In this document: piece after piece, positions 1 to 10,862 of the stretch
Numbering within the stretch: the stretch's first letter is position 1
Layout: each line of letters opens with the position of its first letter
From: an uncultured Pelagibacteraceae bacterium
GTDB taxonomy: Bacteria; Pseudomonadota; Alphaproteobacteria; Pelagibacterales; Pelagibacteraceae
Direction of reading: 5' to 3'
DNA: 64,000 nucleotides
Assembly (NCBI GenBank): GCA_902564565.1
Contig: CACFBW010000001.1
Coordinates: forward strand, 124,001 to 188,000
The notes under the pieces: generated by a model
The model's input: the letters and a program-made list of their open reading frames with translations, nothing else
What the model was told of the DNA's origin: nothing
The model's database searches: none
Translations under genes and position numbers: made by a program

Positions 1-2
1 TT

Positions 3-815
3 GTATACAAAATTAAAGCTTGGAAAATTCCGGAGGGTTCAGCTTCATCAAAAGGCAAGTCTTTATTTAATATTTTACCCTTAAAAAATCATCAATCTAT
101 AAGCTCAATAATGCCATTTCCTGATGATGAATCCGATTGGAAAAATCTTTTTATAGTTTTTGCTACAGCTAAAGGCAAAGTAAGAAAAAATAGTTTAGAA
201 GACTTTTCATCTATTAGCACATCAGGAAAAATTGCAATGAAATTGGATTCCAATGATAAAATAGTTGGTGTTAAGATATGTAAAGATAATCAGGATATAA
301 TATTAAGCACAAGCAATGGTAAATGTATAAGGTTTGACTCTAAAAAACTCAGAGTTTTTAAAGGTAGGTCGTCAAAAGGAATCAAAGGTATAAATTTATC
401 AGATAATGATCATGTTGTTTCATTGTCAATAATTGACCAAGATAATGATAAAAAAAATGGAAAAATAAATAAAGATGAAAAATCTGAGATTAAAGCAAAA
501 GAAAAATTTATATTTTCTATAACCAAAAATGGCTTTGGAAAAAGAACCTCACATTACGATTTTAGAGTAACAAATAGAGGTGGAAAAGGAATTATTGGTA
601 TAGTGAATTCTGAGAGAAATGGAAATGTTTCATCATCATTTCCAGTTAATGAAGGTGATGAAATATTAATCTCCACAAACAAAGGAAGGGTTATACGGGT
701 GGCCGTCAAGGAAATTAGAATTGCCGGAAGAAATACTCAAGGAGTGAGAATTATAAAATTGTCTGGTGATGAAAAAGTTGTTTCGGCAACTAAAATTGAT
801 GATAACTTGCTGTAA
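3..815 (+). CDS. gyrA: DNA gyrase subunit A, C-terminal part (5' truncated by window edge)
   Basis: Open frame runs from the window edge (VYKIKAWKIPEGSASSKGKSLFNILPL...) into the 111..815 ORF; GyrA beta-pinwheel-like repeats (GRVIRVAVKEIRIAGRNTQGVRII). Confidence 0.93.
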   Translation, partial: VYKIKAWKIPEGSASSKGKSLFNILPLKNHQSISSIMPFPDDESDWKNLFIVFATAKGKVRKNSLEDFSSISTSGKIAMKLDSNDKIVGVKICKDNQDIILSTSNGKCIRFDSKKLRVFKGRSSKGIKGINLSDNDHVVSLSIIDQDNDKKNGKINKDEKSEIKAKEKFIFSITKNGFGKRTSHYDFRVTNRGGKGIIGIVNSERNGNVSSSFPVNEGDEILISTNKGRVIRVAVKEIRIAGRNTQGVRIIKLSGDEKVVSATKIDDNLL

Positions 816-1309
816 TGAAAAAAAATGCAATTTACCCAGGCACATTTGATCCAATTACATTTGGACATATTGATGTAATTAAAAAAGCTTTAAAAATTGT
901 TGATACAGTTATTGTAGCCATATCCGATATTAATAATAAAAATTATCTTTTTGATTCCGATGAAAGAATTGAGATTGTCAAAAATGCTTTATATGAAGAT
1001 GTTAAACTAAATAAAAATAAAATTAAAATTGTTACATTTAAATCGCTAACTACAAATTTATGTAAAAAATATAAATCAAACATTATTTTAAGAGGATTAA
1101 GAGCGGTATCTGATTTTGAATATGAGTTTCAATTAGCTGGAATGAACAGAAAATTAAATAGCAATATAGAAACAATTTTTTTAATGTCTAACGTAGAAAA
1201 TCAAATTATTTCTTCAAATTTTGTTAAAGAAATAATATCTTTAGGAGGTGATGTTAAAAAATTTACCACAAAAAGTACTATTAAAGCACTAAAACTTAAA
1301 TATGAATAA
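815..1309 (+). CDS. coaD: Phosphopantetheine adenylyltransferase
   Basis: MKKNAIYPGTFDPITFGHIDVIKKAL (TFDPxTxGH nucleotidyltransferase motif), ISSxxVKEI C-terminal motif. Confidence 0.95.
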   Translation: MKKNAIYPGTFDPITFGHIDVIKKALKIVDTVIVAISDINNKNYLFDSDERIEIVKNALYEDVKLNKNKIKIVTFKSLTTNLCKKYKSNIILRGLRAVSDFEYEFQLAGMNRKLNSNIETIFLMSNVENQIISSNFVKEIISLGGDVKKFTTKSTIKALKLKYE

Positions 1310-1862
1310 GTTTATTTTCAGGGTATTAATTTTACTTATATTAACAATTAATAATTCAATAGGAGAAGAAAATTTTATGATTTTAAAATTAAAAGATGGA
1401 GATGTAAAAATAAAATTGTTTCCTGATGTAGCACCAAACCATGTAGAAAGAATTAAAAAGTTAGCTAACAATGGAGATTATGATAATGTTGTTTTTCATA
1501 GAGTTATAGATGGTTTTATGGCTCAAACTGGTGATGTTAAATTTGGTAATTCTTCAAATAACAATTTTGACTTAAATAGAGCTGGCACGGGTGGATCAGA
1601 TCTTCCAGATTTAAAACAAGAATTTAACAATCTTCCACATGATAGAGGTACTTTGTCAATGGCAAGGTCTCAAGATCCAAATAGCGCAAACAGTCAATTT
1701 TTTATTTGTTTTAAACCTGCCGCTTTTTTAGATCGACAATACACAGTTTTTGGAAAAGTAATAGAAGGAATGGAGTTTGTTGATAAAATAAAAAAAGGCG
1801 ATGAAAATAAAAATGGATCTGTTGACAATCCTGATAAAATTATAAGCTTTAAATCATTATAA
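1302..1862 (+). CDS. Peptidylprolyl isomerase, cyclophilin type, with signal peptide
   Basis: VVFHRVIDGFMAQTGD, FxQEFNNLPHDRGTLSMARSQDPNSANSQFFI cyclophilin motifs; N-terminal hydrophobic signal. Confidence 0.93.
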   Translation: MNKFIFRVLILLILTINNSIGEENFMILKLKDGDVKIKLFPDVAPNHVERIKKLANNGDYDNVVFHRVIDGFMAQTGDVKFGNSSNNNFDLNRAGTGGSDLPDLKQEFNNLPHDRGTLSMARSQDPNSANSQFFICFKPAAFLDRQYTVFGKVIEGMEFVDKIKKGDENKNGSVDNPDKIISFKSL

Positions 1863-1870
1863 ATTTTTTA

Positions 1871-2983
1871 ATGGCATTAAAAAAATTTTCTTTTAATGTT
1901 ATAGAGCAAGATCGACATGCTAGATGTGGCATTATAAAAACACATAGAGGGAATATAAATACCCCTGCCTTTATGCCTGTTGGCACTCAAGCTACAGTAA
2001 AAGCAACTTTTATTGACGATATAGTTAAAACCGGATCGGAAATCATTCTATCTAACACTTATCACCTCATGTTAAGGCCAGGTGTTGATAGAGTTAAATC
2101 TGCTGGTGGTCTTCATTCATTTATGAATTGCAAACTTCCAATTTTAACAGACTCTGGTGGTTTTCAAGTTATGTCTTTATCAAAGTTAAATAAAATTGAT
2201 AAAGAAAAGGGTGCTATATTTAATTCACATATTGATGGAAAAAAATTTATTTTAAGTCCCGAAGCAAGCATCAAAATACAAAAAGGTTTAAACTCTGATA
2301 TTTTAATGGTCATGGATGAATGTCCCAAAAAATCTAAAGATTATAGATTAATTAAAAAATCAATGGAACTATCAACTTATTGGGCTCGAAGATCAAAAAA
2401 AGAATTTGGAACTATTTCACATAAAGCTTTATTTGGTATTGTCCAAGGCGGCCTCTTTGAAGACTTAAGACAAAAATCTTTGAGTGAACTTATTAAAATC
2501 AATTTTGATGGTTATGCCATTGGTGGTTTAGCTGTTGGTGAAACACAAAAAGAAATGTTTAAAATCTTAGATGTTTTGAAGAATTTGATGCCAACAGAAA
2601 AACCTAGGTATCTAATGGGTGTAGGAACACCTTCGGATATATTAGGAGCAGTTAAAAGAGGAGTGGATATGTTTGATTGTGTTCTCCCAACAAGATCAGG
2701 CCGGACTGGCCTAGCATTCACATGGAACGGTAGAATCAATATAAGAAATGCTAAATATCAAAAAGATAATGATCCTTTAGATAACAAATGTAAAAACTTT
2801 AATTTGAATAAGTATTCCAAAAATTATCTGAATCATCTTTTTAATACAAATGAAATTCTTGCATCAATGTTATTAACTTTACATAATATTAATTTTTATC
2901 AAGAATTGATGGATTCAATAAGGATGCATATTAAAAATGGTACTTTTGAACAATTTCACGATAGATACGTCGAAAAGTTGTAA
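1871..2983 (+). CDS. tgt: Queuine tRNA-ribosyltransferase
   Basis: TPAFMPVGTQATVKA, LTDSGGFQVMSLSKL, FDCVLPTRSGRTGLAFT motifs. Confidence 0.96.
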   Translation: MALKKFSFNVIEQDRHARCGIIKTHRGNINTPAFMPVGTQATVKATFIDDIVKTGSEIILSNTYHLMLRPGVDRVKSAGGLHSFMNCKLPILTDSGGFQVMSLSKLNKIDKEKGAIFNSHIDGKKFILSPEASIKIQKGLNSDILMVMDECPKKSKDYRLIKKSMELSTYWARRSKKEFGTISHKALFGIVQGGLFEDLRQKSLSELIKINFDGYAIGGLAVGETQKEMFKILDVLKNLMPTEKPRYLMGVGTPSDILGAVKRGVDMFDCVLPTRSGRTGLAFTWNGRINIRNAKYQKDNDPLDNKCKNFNLNKYSKNYLNHLFNTNEILASMLLTLHNINFYQELMDSIRMHIKNGTFEQFHDRYVEKL

Positions 2984-3036
2984 TACTTATAAACATTGAA
3001 AATTTTAAAAAAAAGTCTATAAGTTTTTTTGTTGTA

Positions 3037-3112
<76 letters not shown>

Positions 3113-3139
3113 CAATTTTAATGATTTTAAATAAAAAAA

Positions 3140-3967
3140 CTAACTTATTGAGTTTGGTGGATAGTTAATCATTACTTGGTATATCCATTCATTTATTTTT
3201 TTAATTCTATTGTCGGGTGAAGGATGTGTGCTCATAAATTCAGGAACATTTTTACCTTTGTTTGCTTCTTTCATTCTTTCCCATAAAAGAGGTGTTTCTC
3301 TAATATCGTAACCTGATAAAGATGAAAAAATCAAACCTAAATAATCTGCTTCACTTTCTTGTTTTCTATTAAAAGGATTGAATATTCCAATTTGTGTAAG
3401 CAATCCAACTGTATTCATTCCTGTCGTTCTGTTTACAGTCGACAGTTTCCCACCCGTCAAAACATCTGTGATTTGTGTTGCTACATTTATAACAACATTT
3501 CTACTAGCTCTTTCAGCAGAATGTTTTGCTACAGCATGAGCAATTTCGTGACCCATAACAGCCGCTAGACCATTTTCATTTTTAGTAACTTCTAACATTC
3601 CAGTATAAACAGCAATTTTTCCACCAGGCATACACCATGCATTTTTTATTTTTTTATTATCAATTAAAATATATTCCCAATCAAAATTAGTTGTGGGATC
3701 TTCTTGATCTGTTTGATAAAAGTATTCAGTAATTGAATCTTGCATTTTTTTACCAATACTTTTTATTTGTTTTAATTCTTTTGTATCAGTAATTAGTTTT
3801 TCTTTTTTTTTGACTTTTTCATATATTTGAGCAGCTTGTGCATTTAATTTAGCTTCAGGAATCAGTTTTAATTGTCGACGATCTGTTATTGGTGTTGTGC
3901 TACAAGATGAAATCATTAAACCACAACAACCGCAGCCCATATAAGTTAGAAATTTTCTTCTATCCAT
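3140..3967 (-). CDS. M48 family metalloprotease, putative lipoprotein
   Basis: HEIAHAVAKH zinc motif, ESEADYLGL; N-terminus MDRRKFLTYMGCGCCGLMISSC lipobox/Tat-like. Confidence 0.9.
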   Translation of the reverse strand: MDRRKFLTYMGCGCCGLMISSCSTTPITDRRQLKLIPEAKLNAQAAQIYEKVKKKEKLITDTKELKQIKSIGKKMQDSITEYFYQTDQEDPTTNFDWEYILIDNKKIKNAWCMPGGKIAVYTGMLEVTKNENGLAAVMGHEIAHAVAKHSAERASRNVVINVATQITDVLTGGKLSTVNRTTGMNTVGLLTQIGIFNPFNRKQESEADYLGLIFSSLSGYDIRETPLLWERMKEANKGKNVPEFMSTHPSPDNRIKKINEWIYQVMINYPPNSIS

Positions 3968-4010
3968 TTCTTTAATATATTATATAATTTAATATAAATC
4001 TCAATAAAGT

Positions 4011-4631
4011 ATGGCTGTAAAAAAGAAAAAGAAATCTATTGCATTAAAACTTCGTAATTATTTTTTTACTGGAGTTGTAGTATTAATTCCTATCGGTTTC
4101 ACTCTTTATTTGACTAAATTTTTAATTGGCATTTCATCTAAATTAATTCCAGAAAAAATTAATCCTAACACATATTTGCATTTTTCTATACCTGGCTTAG
4201 AAATATTTTTAACTATAATCTTCATTACTATTGTCGGAGGTTTATCTTTATCTTTTCTAGGTAAAAAATTTTTACAAATAGTTGACGATTTATTTAGAAG
4301 AATACCAATATTAAGAACAATTTATTCTGCTATAGGTCAAATGACAGAAACTTTTGCAAAAAAAGATAATGATTCTAAAAAATCTGTTGTATTGGTTGAG
4401 TATCCAAAAAAAGGTTCATGGGCAGTAGGCTTTGCAACAAAAGAAAATAAAACTGAAATGTCTAACAAAACAAATGAATCTTTAGTTAATGTTTTTATAC
4501 CAACTACTCCGAACCCAACTAGTGGTTTTTTAATAATGTTTCCAAAAAAGGATCTTATATATTTAAATATGACTTTTGAAGAAGCTTCAAAATTTATTGT
4601 TTCAGCAGGTACTTCTAATCCTAAAAACTAA
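4011..4631 (+). CDS. DUF502 family membrane protein
   Basis: Two TM segments and DUF502-like motifs (RNYFFTGVVVLIPIGFTLYL; RIPILRTIYSAIGQ; VFIPTTPNPTSGFL). Confidence 0.88.
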   Translation: MAVKKKKKSIALKLRNYFFTGVVVLIPIGFTLYLTKFLIGISSKLIPEKINPNTYLHFSIPGLEIFLTIIFITIVGGLSLSFLGKKFLQIVDDLFRRIPILRTIYSAIGQMTETFAKKDNDSKKSVVLVEYPKKGSWAVGFATKENKTEMSNKTNESLVNVFIPTTPNPTSGFLIMFPKKDLIYLNMTFEEASKFIVSAGTSNPKN

Positions 4632-6667
4632 ACTAAATCATTTAATATATCAGCTCTATCATACAACTTAAGTAAAGGACTATATTTATCTATATTTAAT
4701 TTTTCTAACTCAATCTTTTTAATTTCTTTTTCAGCTAAAAAAAATAAATCTTCATTGATAACTGGATCTGCTAATCTAAAGCTTTGCATGCCACTTTGTT
4801 TAAAACCAAGCAAGTCTCCATAGCCTCTTAACTTCATGTCTTCTTCTGATATTTTGAAACCATCATTGGTGCTTTTTAGGATATTAATTCTTTTTCTCGC
4901 ATTTTCACTTAAATTAGATTTAAACATTAATATACAGTAGGAGTCTTTATAACCTCTGCCAACTCTTCCTCTTAGTTGGTGCAGTTGAGAAAGACCAAAT
5001 TTATTTGCATTTTCAATTATTATTACATTTGCATCAGGAAAATCAATTCCAACTTCAATTACTGTTGTCGATACAAGAATATTAATTTTCTTATTTAAAA
5101 ATTTTAACAATATTTCATTTTTTTTATCTTTTTCAAGCGAACCATGCAACAACCCAACTTTATGCTTAAATTTTTTTTTAAGATTGTCATATCTTTGAAT
5201 GGCAGATTGATTATCTATTTTTTTTGATTCTTCAATCAATGGGCATACCCAAAATATTTGATTGTTATTATTTATTTGATTTTTTACAAATGAAATAACT
5301 TCATTAACTTTTGTATCTAGTTTACTATAGGTTTTTATCTCTTTTCTATTTTTAGGCTTATTTTTAATAACCGATGTATCCATATCTCCAAAGATTGTCA
5401 TAACCATTGTTCTAGGAATAGGAGTTGCGGACATAACTAAAATATCACAATTATCTCCTCCTTTGTCAGATAATTTTTTTCTTTGTTTTACTCCAAATTT
5501 ATGTTGTTCATCTATCACTATTAATCCTAAATTAAAAAATTTTATTTTTTCCTGAAATAAAGAATGTGTTCCGATCAATATATTAATTTTATTCTTATTT
5601 AAATCATCCAAGATTTTTTTGCGTTCTTTGTGATCAGTTTTGCTAGTCAGGAGAGCTATATTTATTTCATTATCAAACAATTTTTTAGCTATTTCATAGT
5701 GTTGTTTTGCCAAAATTTCAGTTGGAGCCATGAACGAAACTTGATAACTACTTTTTATTACATTTAAGCACGCAATAAGTGCAACGATTGTTTTACCACT
5801 TCCAACATCACCCTGTAGAAGTCTAAACATTTTTTTATCAGATTTAAGATCTCTATTTATTTCTTCCAATGCAGTAAGTTGATCTTTTGTAAGACTATAT
5901 TTAATTTTTTTTTTTATATTGTTTAAAGGTTTTAAATTGAAATTTTTTTTCTTTTTTTTGTTTTTTTTTATATTTTTTCTAATGTTTGAATTTATTAAAA
6001 AAGTTGAAATAATTTCATCGAATATTAACCTATTTAAAAAAAAACCTTTTTTTTTTATATTTTTTGGATTATGAAGTTCTAGTATAGACTCTTTCCAAGA
6101 TATATTATTGAACTTACTTAATATTTCAGGTCTATGCCATTCTTTTAAATCTGGTATATTTTCTAGAACATCATTGATTATTTTGTAGTATTTTTTTTCA
6201 TTTAAACCATCAGTTAAACTATAACTTGTGAATATTTTTTTAATTGAATTTTGGTCCGATGAAATATGTGTTGGATTGGTTATTTGATATTTTTTTTTAT
6301 AATACCCAATTTTACCACTTATTGTTACCTTTGAGTTTATTGGGAGAATTTTTTTAATATAACCCTCATAACTATTGAAAAAAACACATTCTAATTTACC
6401 GCTATCATCTTCACATAACACTTTATTAGGCAAATTTCTTACTCTTGGAAATATATATTTCTTTACTTCTACTACCAGGGTTTGAATTTTTCCTATTTGC
6501 AATTCATTAATTTTGACCAGTTTATCTCTATCAATAAAATCCCTAGGCAACCTCCAAAGAAGATCAAAAATTGTATTAATATTTTTCTTTCTAAATAATT
6601 TTGCAGTTTTATTTCCAATACCTTTTATGGTATTTATATCAGATAATAAATATTCATAGGAAACCAT
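4628..6667 (-). CDS. recG: ATP-dependent DNA helicase RecG
   Basis: Helicase motifs LLQGDVGSGKT, DEQHKFGVKQR, MSATPIPRT, QLRGRVGRG; OB/wedge N-terminus. Confidence 0.96.
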   Translation of the reverse strand: MVSYEYLLSDINTIKGIGNKTAKLFRKKNINTIFDLLWRLPRDFIDRDKLVKINELQIGKIQTLVVEVKKYIFPRVRNLPNKVLCEDDSGKLECVFFNSYEGYIKKILPINSKVTISGKIGYYKKKYQITNPTHISSDQNSIKKIFTSYSLTDGLNEKKYYKIINDVLENIPDLKEWHRPEILSKFNNISWKESILELHNPKNIKKKGFFLNRLIFDEIISTFLINSNIRKNIKKNKKKKKNFNLKPLNNIKKKIKYSLTKDQLTALEEINRDLKSDKKMFRLLQGDVGSGKTIVALIACLNVIKSSYQVSFMAPTEILAKQHYEIAKKLFDNEINIALLTSKTDHKERKKILDDLNKNKINILIGTHSLFQEKIKFFNLGLIVIDEQHKFGVKQRKKLSDKGGDNCDILVMSATPIPRTMVMTIFGDMDTSVIKNKPKNRKEIKTYSKLDTKVNEVISFVKNQINNNNQIFWVCPLIEESKKIDNQSAIQRYDNLKKKFKHKVGLLHGSLEKDKKNEILLKFLNKKINILVSTTVIEVGIDFPDANVIIIENANKFGLSQLHQLRGRVGRGYKDSYCILMFKSNLSENARKRINILKSTNDGFKISEEDMKLRGYGDLLGFKQSGMQSFRLADPVINEDLFFLAEKEIKKIELEKLNIDKYSPLLKLYDRADILNDLV

Positions 6668-6684
6668 ACTTTAGTTATATAGTT

Positions 6685-6939
6685 ATGTCACAAAATAAAG
6701 AAGATCTTAAAAATAAAATTATTTATAGAGCCTCATATAGAGGGACAAAAGAAATGGATATACTGGTTGCTAGTTTTGTTGAATCTATAATTAATGAAAT
6801 TGATATTAATCAGCTTAAAGAACTTAATAATTTAGTTAATTTGGACGATGAGGATTTAATTTCTATTAAAAAAAAAGAATCAAAATTAAAGTTGAATGAT
6901 TCAATTTTAATAAAAAAATTTCAAAATTTTCAATTATGA
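6685..6939 (+). CDS. sdhE: FAD assembly factor SdhE family (DUF339); start chosen at internal ATG
   Basis: MSQNKEDLKNKIIYRASYRGTKEMDILVASFV (R-x-x-x-RGxxExD motif). ORF-track start at 6601 is too far upstream and overlaps recG. Confidence 0.87.
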   Translation: MSQNKEDLKNKIIYRASYRGTKEMDILVASFVESIINEIDINQLKELNNLVNLDDEDLISIKKKESKLKLNDSILIKKFQNFQL

Positions 6940-7029
6940 TGGCGGAGAGACTGGGATTCGAACCCAGGAAAGAGTTGCCCCTTTGCCGGTTTTCAAGACC
7001 GGTGCTTTCAACCGCTCAGCCATCTCTCC
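6940..7029 (-). tRNA. tRNA-Ser (TGA)
   Basis: Reverse complement GGAGAGATGGCTGAGCGGTTGAAAGCACCGGTCTTGAAAACCGG...GGGTTCGAATCCCAGTCTCTCCGCCA; long variable arm; loop CTTGAAA. Confidence 0.96.
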
Positions 7030-7106
7030 ATGCGCTAGTGTTTATCGGATTTTAAGACCTTTTCAACTTAAAAATGATATATAAATAAAAGAATTCAAAT
7101 TATTTT

Positions 7107-7988
7107 ATGAAACAATCGCAGTTTAAAAAAGGAATAATTTACGCTACTGCTGGATCATTATGGTGGGGACTTTTAGGCACAGTTTTTTTTAAATATATTT
7201 CTTCTATGGGTGCTTTAGAAGTCACAATACATAGATTAATTTGGACATGTTTAATTTTATTTATATCCACCCTTGTATTTAAAAAATTTAATGTGTTTAA
7301 AAATATACTTAAGCAAAAAGAAAAATTAATAATTCTTTTTTTAACAAGCATATTAATTTTTTTAAATTGGGGAACCTGGATTTATGCCATTTCAATAAAT
7401 AAAATTATTGATGCTAGTTATGGCTACTTTATTTTTCCTATATTGAATGTTTTTTTGGGCTACATTTTTTTAAAAGAAAAAATTAACACTCAAAGAAAAT
7501 TAGCAATTTTTACTGTTATTGGATCATCTTTATATTTACTTTTTAATTTAGAATCATTTCCATGGATAGGTTTTCTAGTAGCTTTTTTTTGGGGCTTTTA
7601 TAATTTGTTAAGAAAAAAAATAAATGTTGATACTGATGTGGGACTGTTTATCGAAAGTTTATACATTGTACCAATTTCATTCGCTATATGGTATTTTATA
7701 TATAAGTCTGGTCACAATAACTTTACAATTGATGAGCCTATTAATATGCTCTTATTGTTTTTAGGTGGAGTGATGACCGTGATTCCTTTATTTTTATTTA
7801 TTAAAGGTTTAGAAAAAACAACAATGGCAACCTCAGGGTTAATATTCTTTGTCACTCCAACAAGCCAATTTTTACTTGGTTTTTTTTACTATAATGAACC
7901 TTTCAACATGAATAAGCTAATTAGTTTTATTATTATATGGATAGCTGTAATTATTTATCTAAAAGATTTATATGAAAAAAATTTATAA
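7107..7988 (+). CDS. rarD: EamA family transporter, RarD-like
   Basis: ~10 TM segments; KKGIIYATAGSLWWGLLGTVFFKYISSMGALEVTIHRLIW N-terminus typical of RarD. Confidence 0.85.
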   Translation: MKQSQFKKGIIYATAGSLWWGLLGTVFFKYISSMGALEVTIHRLIWTCLILFISTLVFKKFNVFKNILKQKEKLIILFLTSILIFLNWGTWIYAISINKIIDASYGYFIFPILNVFLGYIFLKEKINTQRKLAIFTVIGSSLYLLFNLESFPWIGFLVAFFWGFYNLLRKKINVDTDVGLFIESLYIVPISFAIWYFIYKSGHNNFTIDEPINMLLLFLGGVMTVIPLFLFIKGLEKTTMATSGLIFFVTPTSQFLLGFFYYNEPFNMNKLISFIIIWIAVIIYLKDLYEKNL

Positions 7989-8973
7989 AATTTTACTAAC
8001 ATTATTTTACATCATTTTTTGTTCAAACGTATATGCAGCTGATGAAACTTTTGATATATGGCTTAAATCATTTAAAAAACTTGCTATTAAAAATGGAATC
8101 TCAGAAAAAACCTTCAATATATCTATGTCCAAAGTAAAATTTAATCCTAAAGTTATTGAATATGATAGATTCCAACCTGAATTTTATGAAGATACAAAAA
8201 CTTATATAAGTAAAAGAACTTCAACTAATAAAGTTAAAAATGCTATTAAAATTTATAAGCAAAATAAAAATTTAATTGATAAAGTTGAAAAGGAATTTTC
8301 AGTTGAAAAGGAATTATTGTTGGCTCTAATGGGCATAGAGACCAATTTTGGAAAATATCTTGGTAAAATGAATATTTTGTCATCTTTAGCAACATTAAGC
8401 TATGATAAAAGGAGAAGAGATTTTTTTACCAGTGAATTAATAACAATACTTCAGTTAGTGGAAGCGGGCATGATTGATTATAAAATTCTTTATGGTTCAT
8501 GGGCAGGTGCATTTGGAAATTTTCAATTTATGCCTTCGACTATTAAAAAATATGCATTAGATTATGACAATAATAATATCATTGAATTAAAAAAAATGGA
8601 TGACTCATTTGCTTCAGCTGCTAATTATATTAATAAAATTGGATGGAAAAAAAACAATAATTGTTTTAAAAAAATTGAACTTTCGAACAATACACCAAAC
8701 AAACTTTTAAATACTTCAGCAAAAAAAATTAAAAATAAAAATGAAGTTAAAAAAATTAAAAAATATTTAGTAAACTTTGAAAAACATGAGTTAAATGATA
8801 AAAGTAAAGTAGGTATAATAACTCCTGACAAAGATATTATACCTGAGTCTGAAAATTTAAGTCCAGCATACCTTACTTTTGATAATTATGAATTAATTTT
8901 AAAATGGAATCGTTCATTAAGATTTGCTTTAGCTGTTTGTACATTAAAGGAAAAGATATCAAATGAATTATAA
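7972..8973 (+). CDS. Lytic murein transglycosylase (MltB-like)
   Basis: SLT_2 motifs: ALMGIETNFGKYLGKMNILSSLATLSYD, GSWAGAFGNFQFMPSTIKKYALDYD. Confidence 0.92.
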   Translation: MKKIYKILLTLFYIIFCSNVYAADETFDIWLKSFKKLAIKNGISEKTFNISMSKVKFNPKVIEYDRFQPEFYEDTKTYISKRTSTNKVKNAIKIYKQNKNLIDKVEKEFSVEKELLLALMGIETNFGKYLGKMNILSSLATLSYDKRRRDFFTSELITILQLVEAGMIDYKILYGSWAGAFGNFQFMPSTIKKYALDYDNNNIIELKKMDDSFASAANYINKIGWKKNNNCFKKIELSNNTPNKLLNTSAKKIKNKNEVKKIKKYLVNFEKHELNDKSKVGIITPDKDIIPESENLSPAYLTFDNYELILKWNRSLRFALAVCTLKEKISNEL

Positions 8974-9718
8974 AAAAATATTAATATTAATTTTATTTTT
9001 ATTTAACTCATGTACAATTAATACTAATAATGTAAAAATAAATGATAAACCAATTAAATCTGCATTTAAAAATAATGGATTTGCCATAATTTACAATGAT
9101 AAACTTTATAAAAGTAAAATTATATCTTCAAAATTAGAAGATAGAGATTTGCTAATTTTTCAAAGAAATTTAAAAAAAGGGTCAATTGTTAAAATTAAAA
9201 ACAACATAAATAATAAATCAACTATTGCAAAAGTTAGTAAAAATGCAAAATACCCAAATTTTAATAATTCGGTGATAACAAGTAGAATTGCATCTTTAAT
9301 TGAATTAGATATGGATGAACCATATGTTGAAATTACTGAAATATTAAACAGTTCATCATTTGTAGCAAAAAAAGCAAAAACTTTTGAAGAAGAAAAACAA
9401 GTAGCAGATAAAGCTCCAGTTGAATCTATAAGTATTAACGATTTAAATTTAAATGAAAAGAAGATTATCAAAGTTAATAAAAAAAAATTTTCTTATATAA
9501 TTAAGATTGCTGATTTCTACTTTCTTGATTCAGCAAGTTTGATGAAAAAGAGAATTGAAAAAGAGACCATGGTAAATAAAATTATGATTAAAAGTCTTTC
9601 TGAAACCAGTTATAGAGTTTTTTTGGGTCCATTTAACGACTTAAATTCACTAAAAAAAGCATTTAATGATATAAGTTTATTAAACTTTGAAAATATAGAA
9701 ATTATTAAAAATGATTAA
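8963..9718 (+). CDS. Septal ring lytic transglycosylase RlpA-like / SPOR-domain lipoprotein
   Basis: Lipobox-like N-terminus (LFLFNSC), double-psi-barrel-like middle and C-terminal SPOR-like region (YRVFLGPFNDLNSLKKAFNDI); sits between mltB-like and dacA. Confidence 0.65.
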   Translation: MNYKKILILILFLFNSCTINTNNVKINDKPIKSAFKNNGFAIIYNDKLYKSKIISSKLEDRDLLIFQRNLKKGSIVKIKNNINNKSTIAKVSKNAKYPNFNNSVITSRIASLIELDMDEPYVEITEILNSSSFVAKKAKTFEEEKQVADKAPVESISINDLNLNEKKIIKVNKKKFSYIIKIADFYFLDSASLMKKRIEKETMVNKIMIKSLSETSYRVFLGPFNDLNSLKKAFNDISLLNFENIEIIKND

Positions 9719-10862
9719 AAGATTTATTACTTTTTTTTTACTTGTTTTTTTTACAAACACTTCATTATTTGCAAAATTTGACATAAAAGCTACCACTGCA
9801 ATTCTACAAGACTACCAATCTGGAGAAATATTATTTGAAAAAGATCCGGATAGAGAAATTTATCCAGCATCAATGACTAAAATAATGACATCAATTATTG
9901 CTTTTGAGCTAATAAAAAAAGGGGATTTAAGTTTAGATGATAAGTTTGTTATTTCTGAAAACGCATGGCGTTTATCTCAAGCAGGATTTTCATCGATGTT
10001 TATAATGGTTAATGATGAAGTTAGTGTTGAAGATTTATTAAAAGGTATAATCGTCGCTTCAGGTAACGATGCATGTGTAGCTTTGGCTGAAGGTATTGCC
10101 GGATCAGAAGAAGAGTTTTCTATTATGATGACTTCCAAAGCTAAGGAAATAGGAATGATAAATACAAATTTTTCTAATGCATCAGGTATAAATCACCCTG
10201 ATAACTATTCTACAGTTAGTGATATTTTGATTATGTCAAATTATCTTATAAGAAATTATCCTAAATATTATGAATATTTTAAAGAAACAGAATTTACGTG
10301 GGATAGAACAGGAGGAGACCCAATTACTCAAGGTAATAGAAACCCGTTGCTATATAAAAATATTGGAGCTGACGGTATTAAGACTGGATATTTGGCTGTA
10401 GAAAAATACTCGCTTGCATCATCTTCTGTAAGAAAAAACCGAAGATTGATTGCTGTTGGAAGTGGTTTTAATAGTAAGAAAGAAAGATCTAAAGAGTCAG
10501 CAAAACTTTTGTCTTGGGGTAGGACAAACTTTGATTTAATTGAAATTGTTAAAAAAGGTAATGAATTAACAGAACTTGATGTTTGGCTTGGGTATAAAGA
10601 TAAAGTCAAAACTTATATTAATCAAGATGTTTATAAAACAGTACCGAAAGCAAGAAAAAAATACCTTAAAGCTATTGTTGAATATAACGGTCCCATTGAA
10701 GCGCCAATAAAAAAAAATGATATGATTGCTACATTAAAAATATTTTATAAAGATGAAATTGTAGGTACTTATGAAGTTTTAGCTTTTGAAGATATTAAAA
10801 AAGTAAATATTTTTACCAGATTAATAAAATCAATCAATTATTTAATCTGGGGCGATGTATAA
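9711..10862 (+). CDS. dacA: D-alanyl-D-alanine carboxypeptidase (penicillin-binding protein)
   Basis: SMTKIMT (SxxK), SGND (SxN), KTGY motifs; signal peptide. Confidence 0.94.
   Translation: MIKRFITFFLLVFFTNTSLFAKFDIKATTAILQDYQSGEILFEKDPDREIYPASMTKIMTSIIAFELIKKGDLSLDDKFVISENAWRLSQAGFSSMFIMVNDEVSVEDLLKGIIVASGNDACVALAEGIAGSEEEFSIMMTSKAKEIGMINTNFSNASGINHPDNYSTVSDILIMSNYLIRNYPKYYEYFKETEFTWDRTGGDPITQGNRNPLLYKNIGADGIKTGYLAVEKYSLASSSVRKNRRLIAVGSGFNSKKERSKESAKLLSWGRTNFDLIEIVKKGNELTELDVWLGYKDKVKTYINQDVYKTVPKARKKYLKAIVEYNGPIEAPIKKNDMIATLKIFYKDEIVGTYEVLAFEDIKKVNIFTRLIKSINYLIWGDV

Noticed and set aside
6601-6684. 5' extension of the sdhE ORF
   Set aside because: Overlaps the start of recG on the other strand and is not family-like; start moved to 6685.
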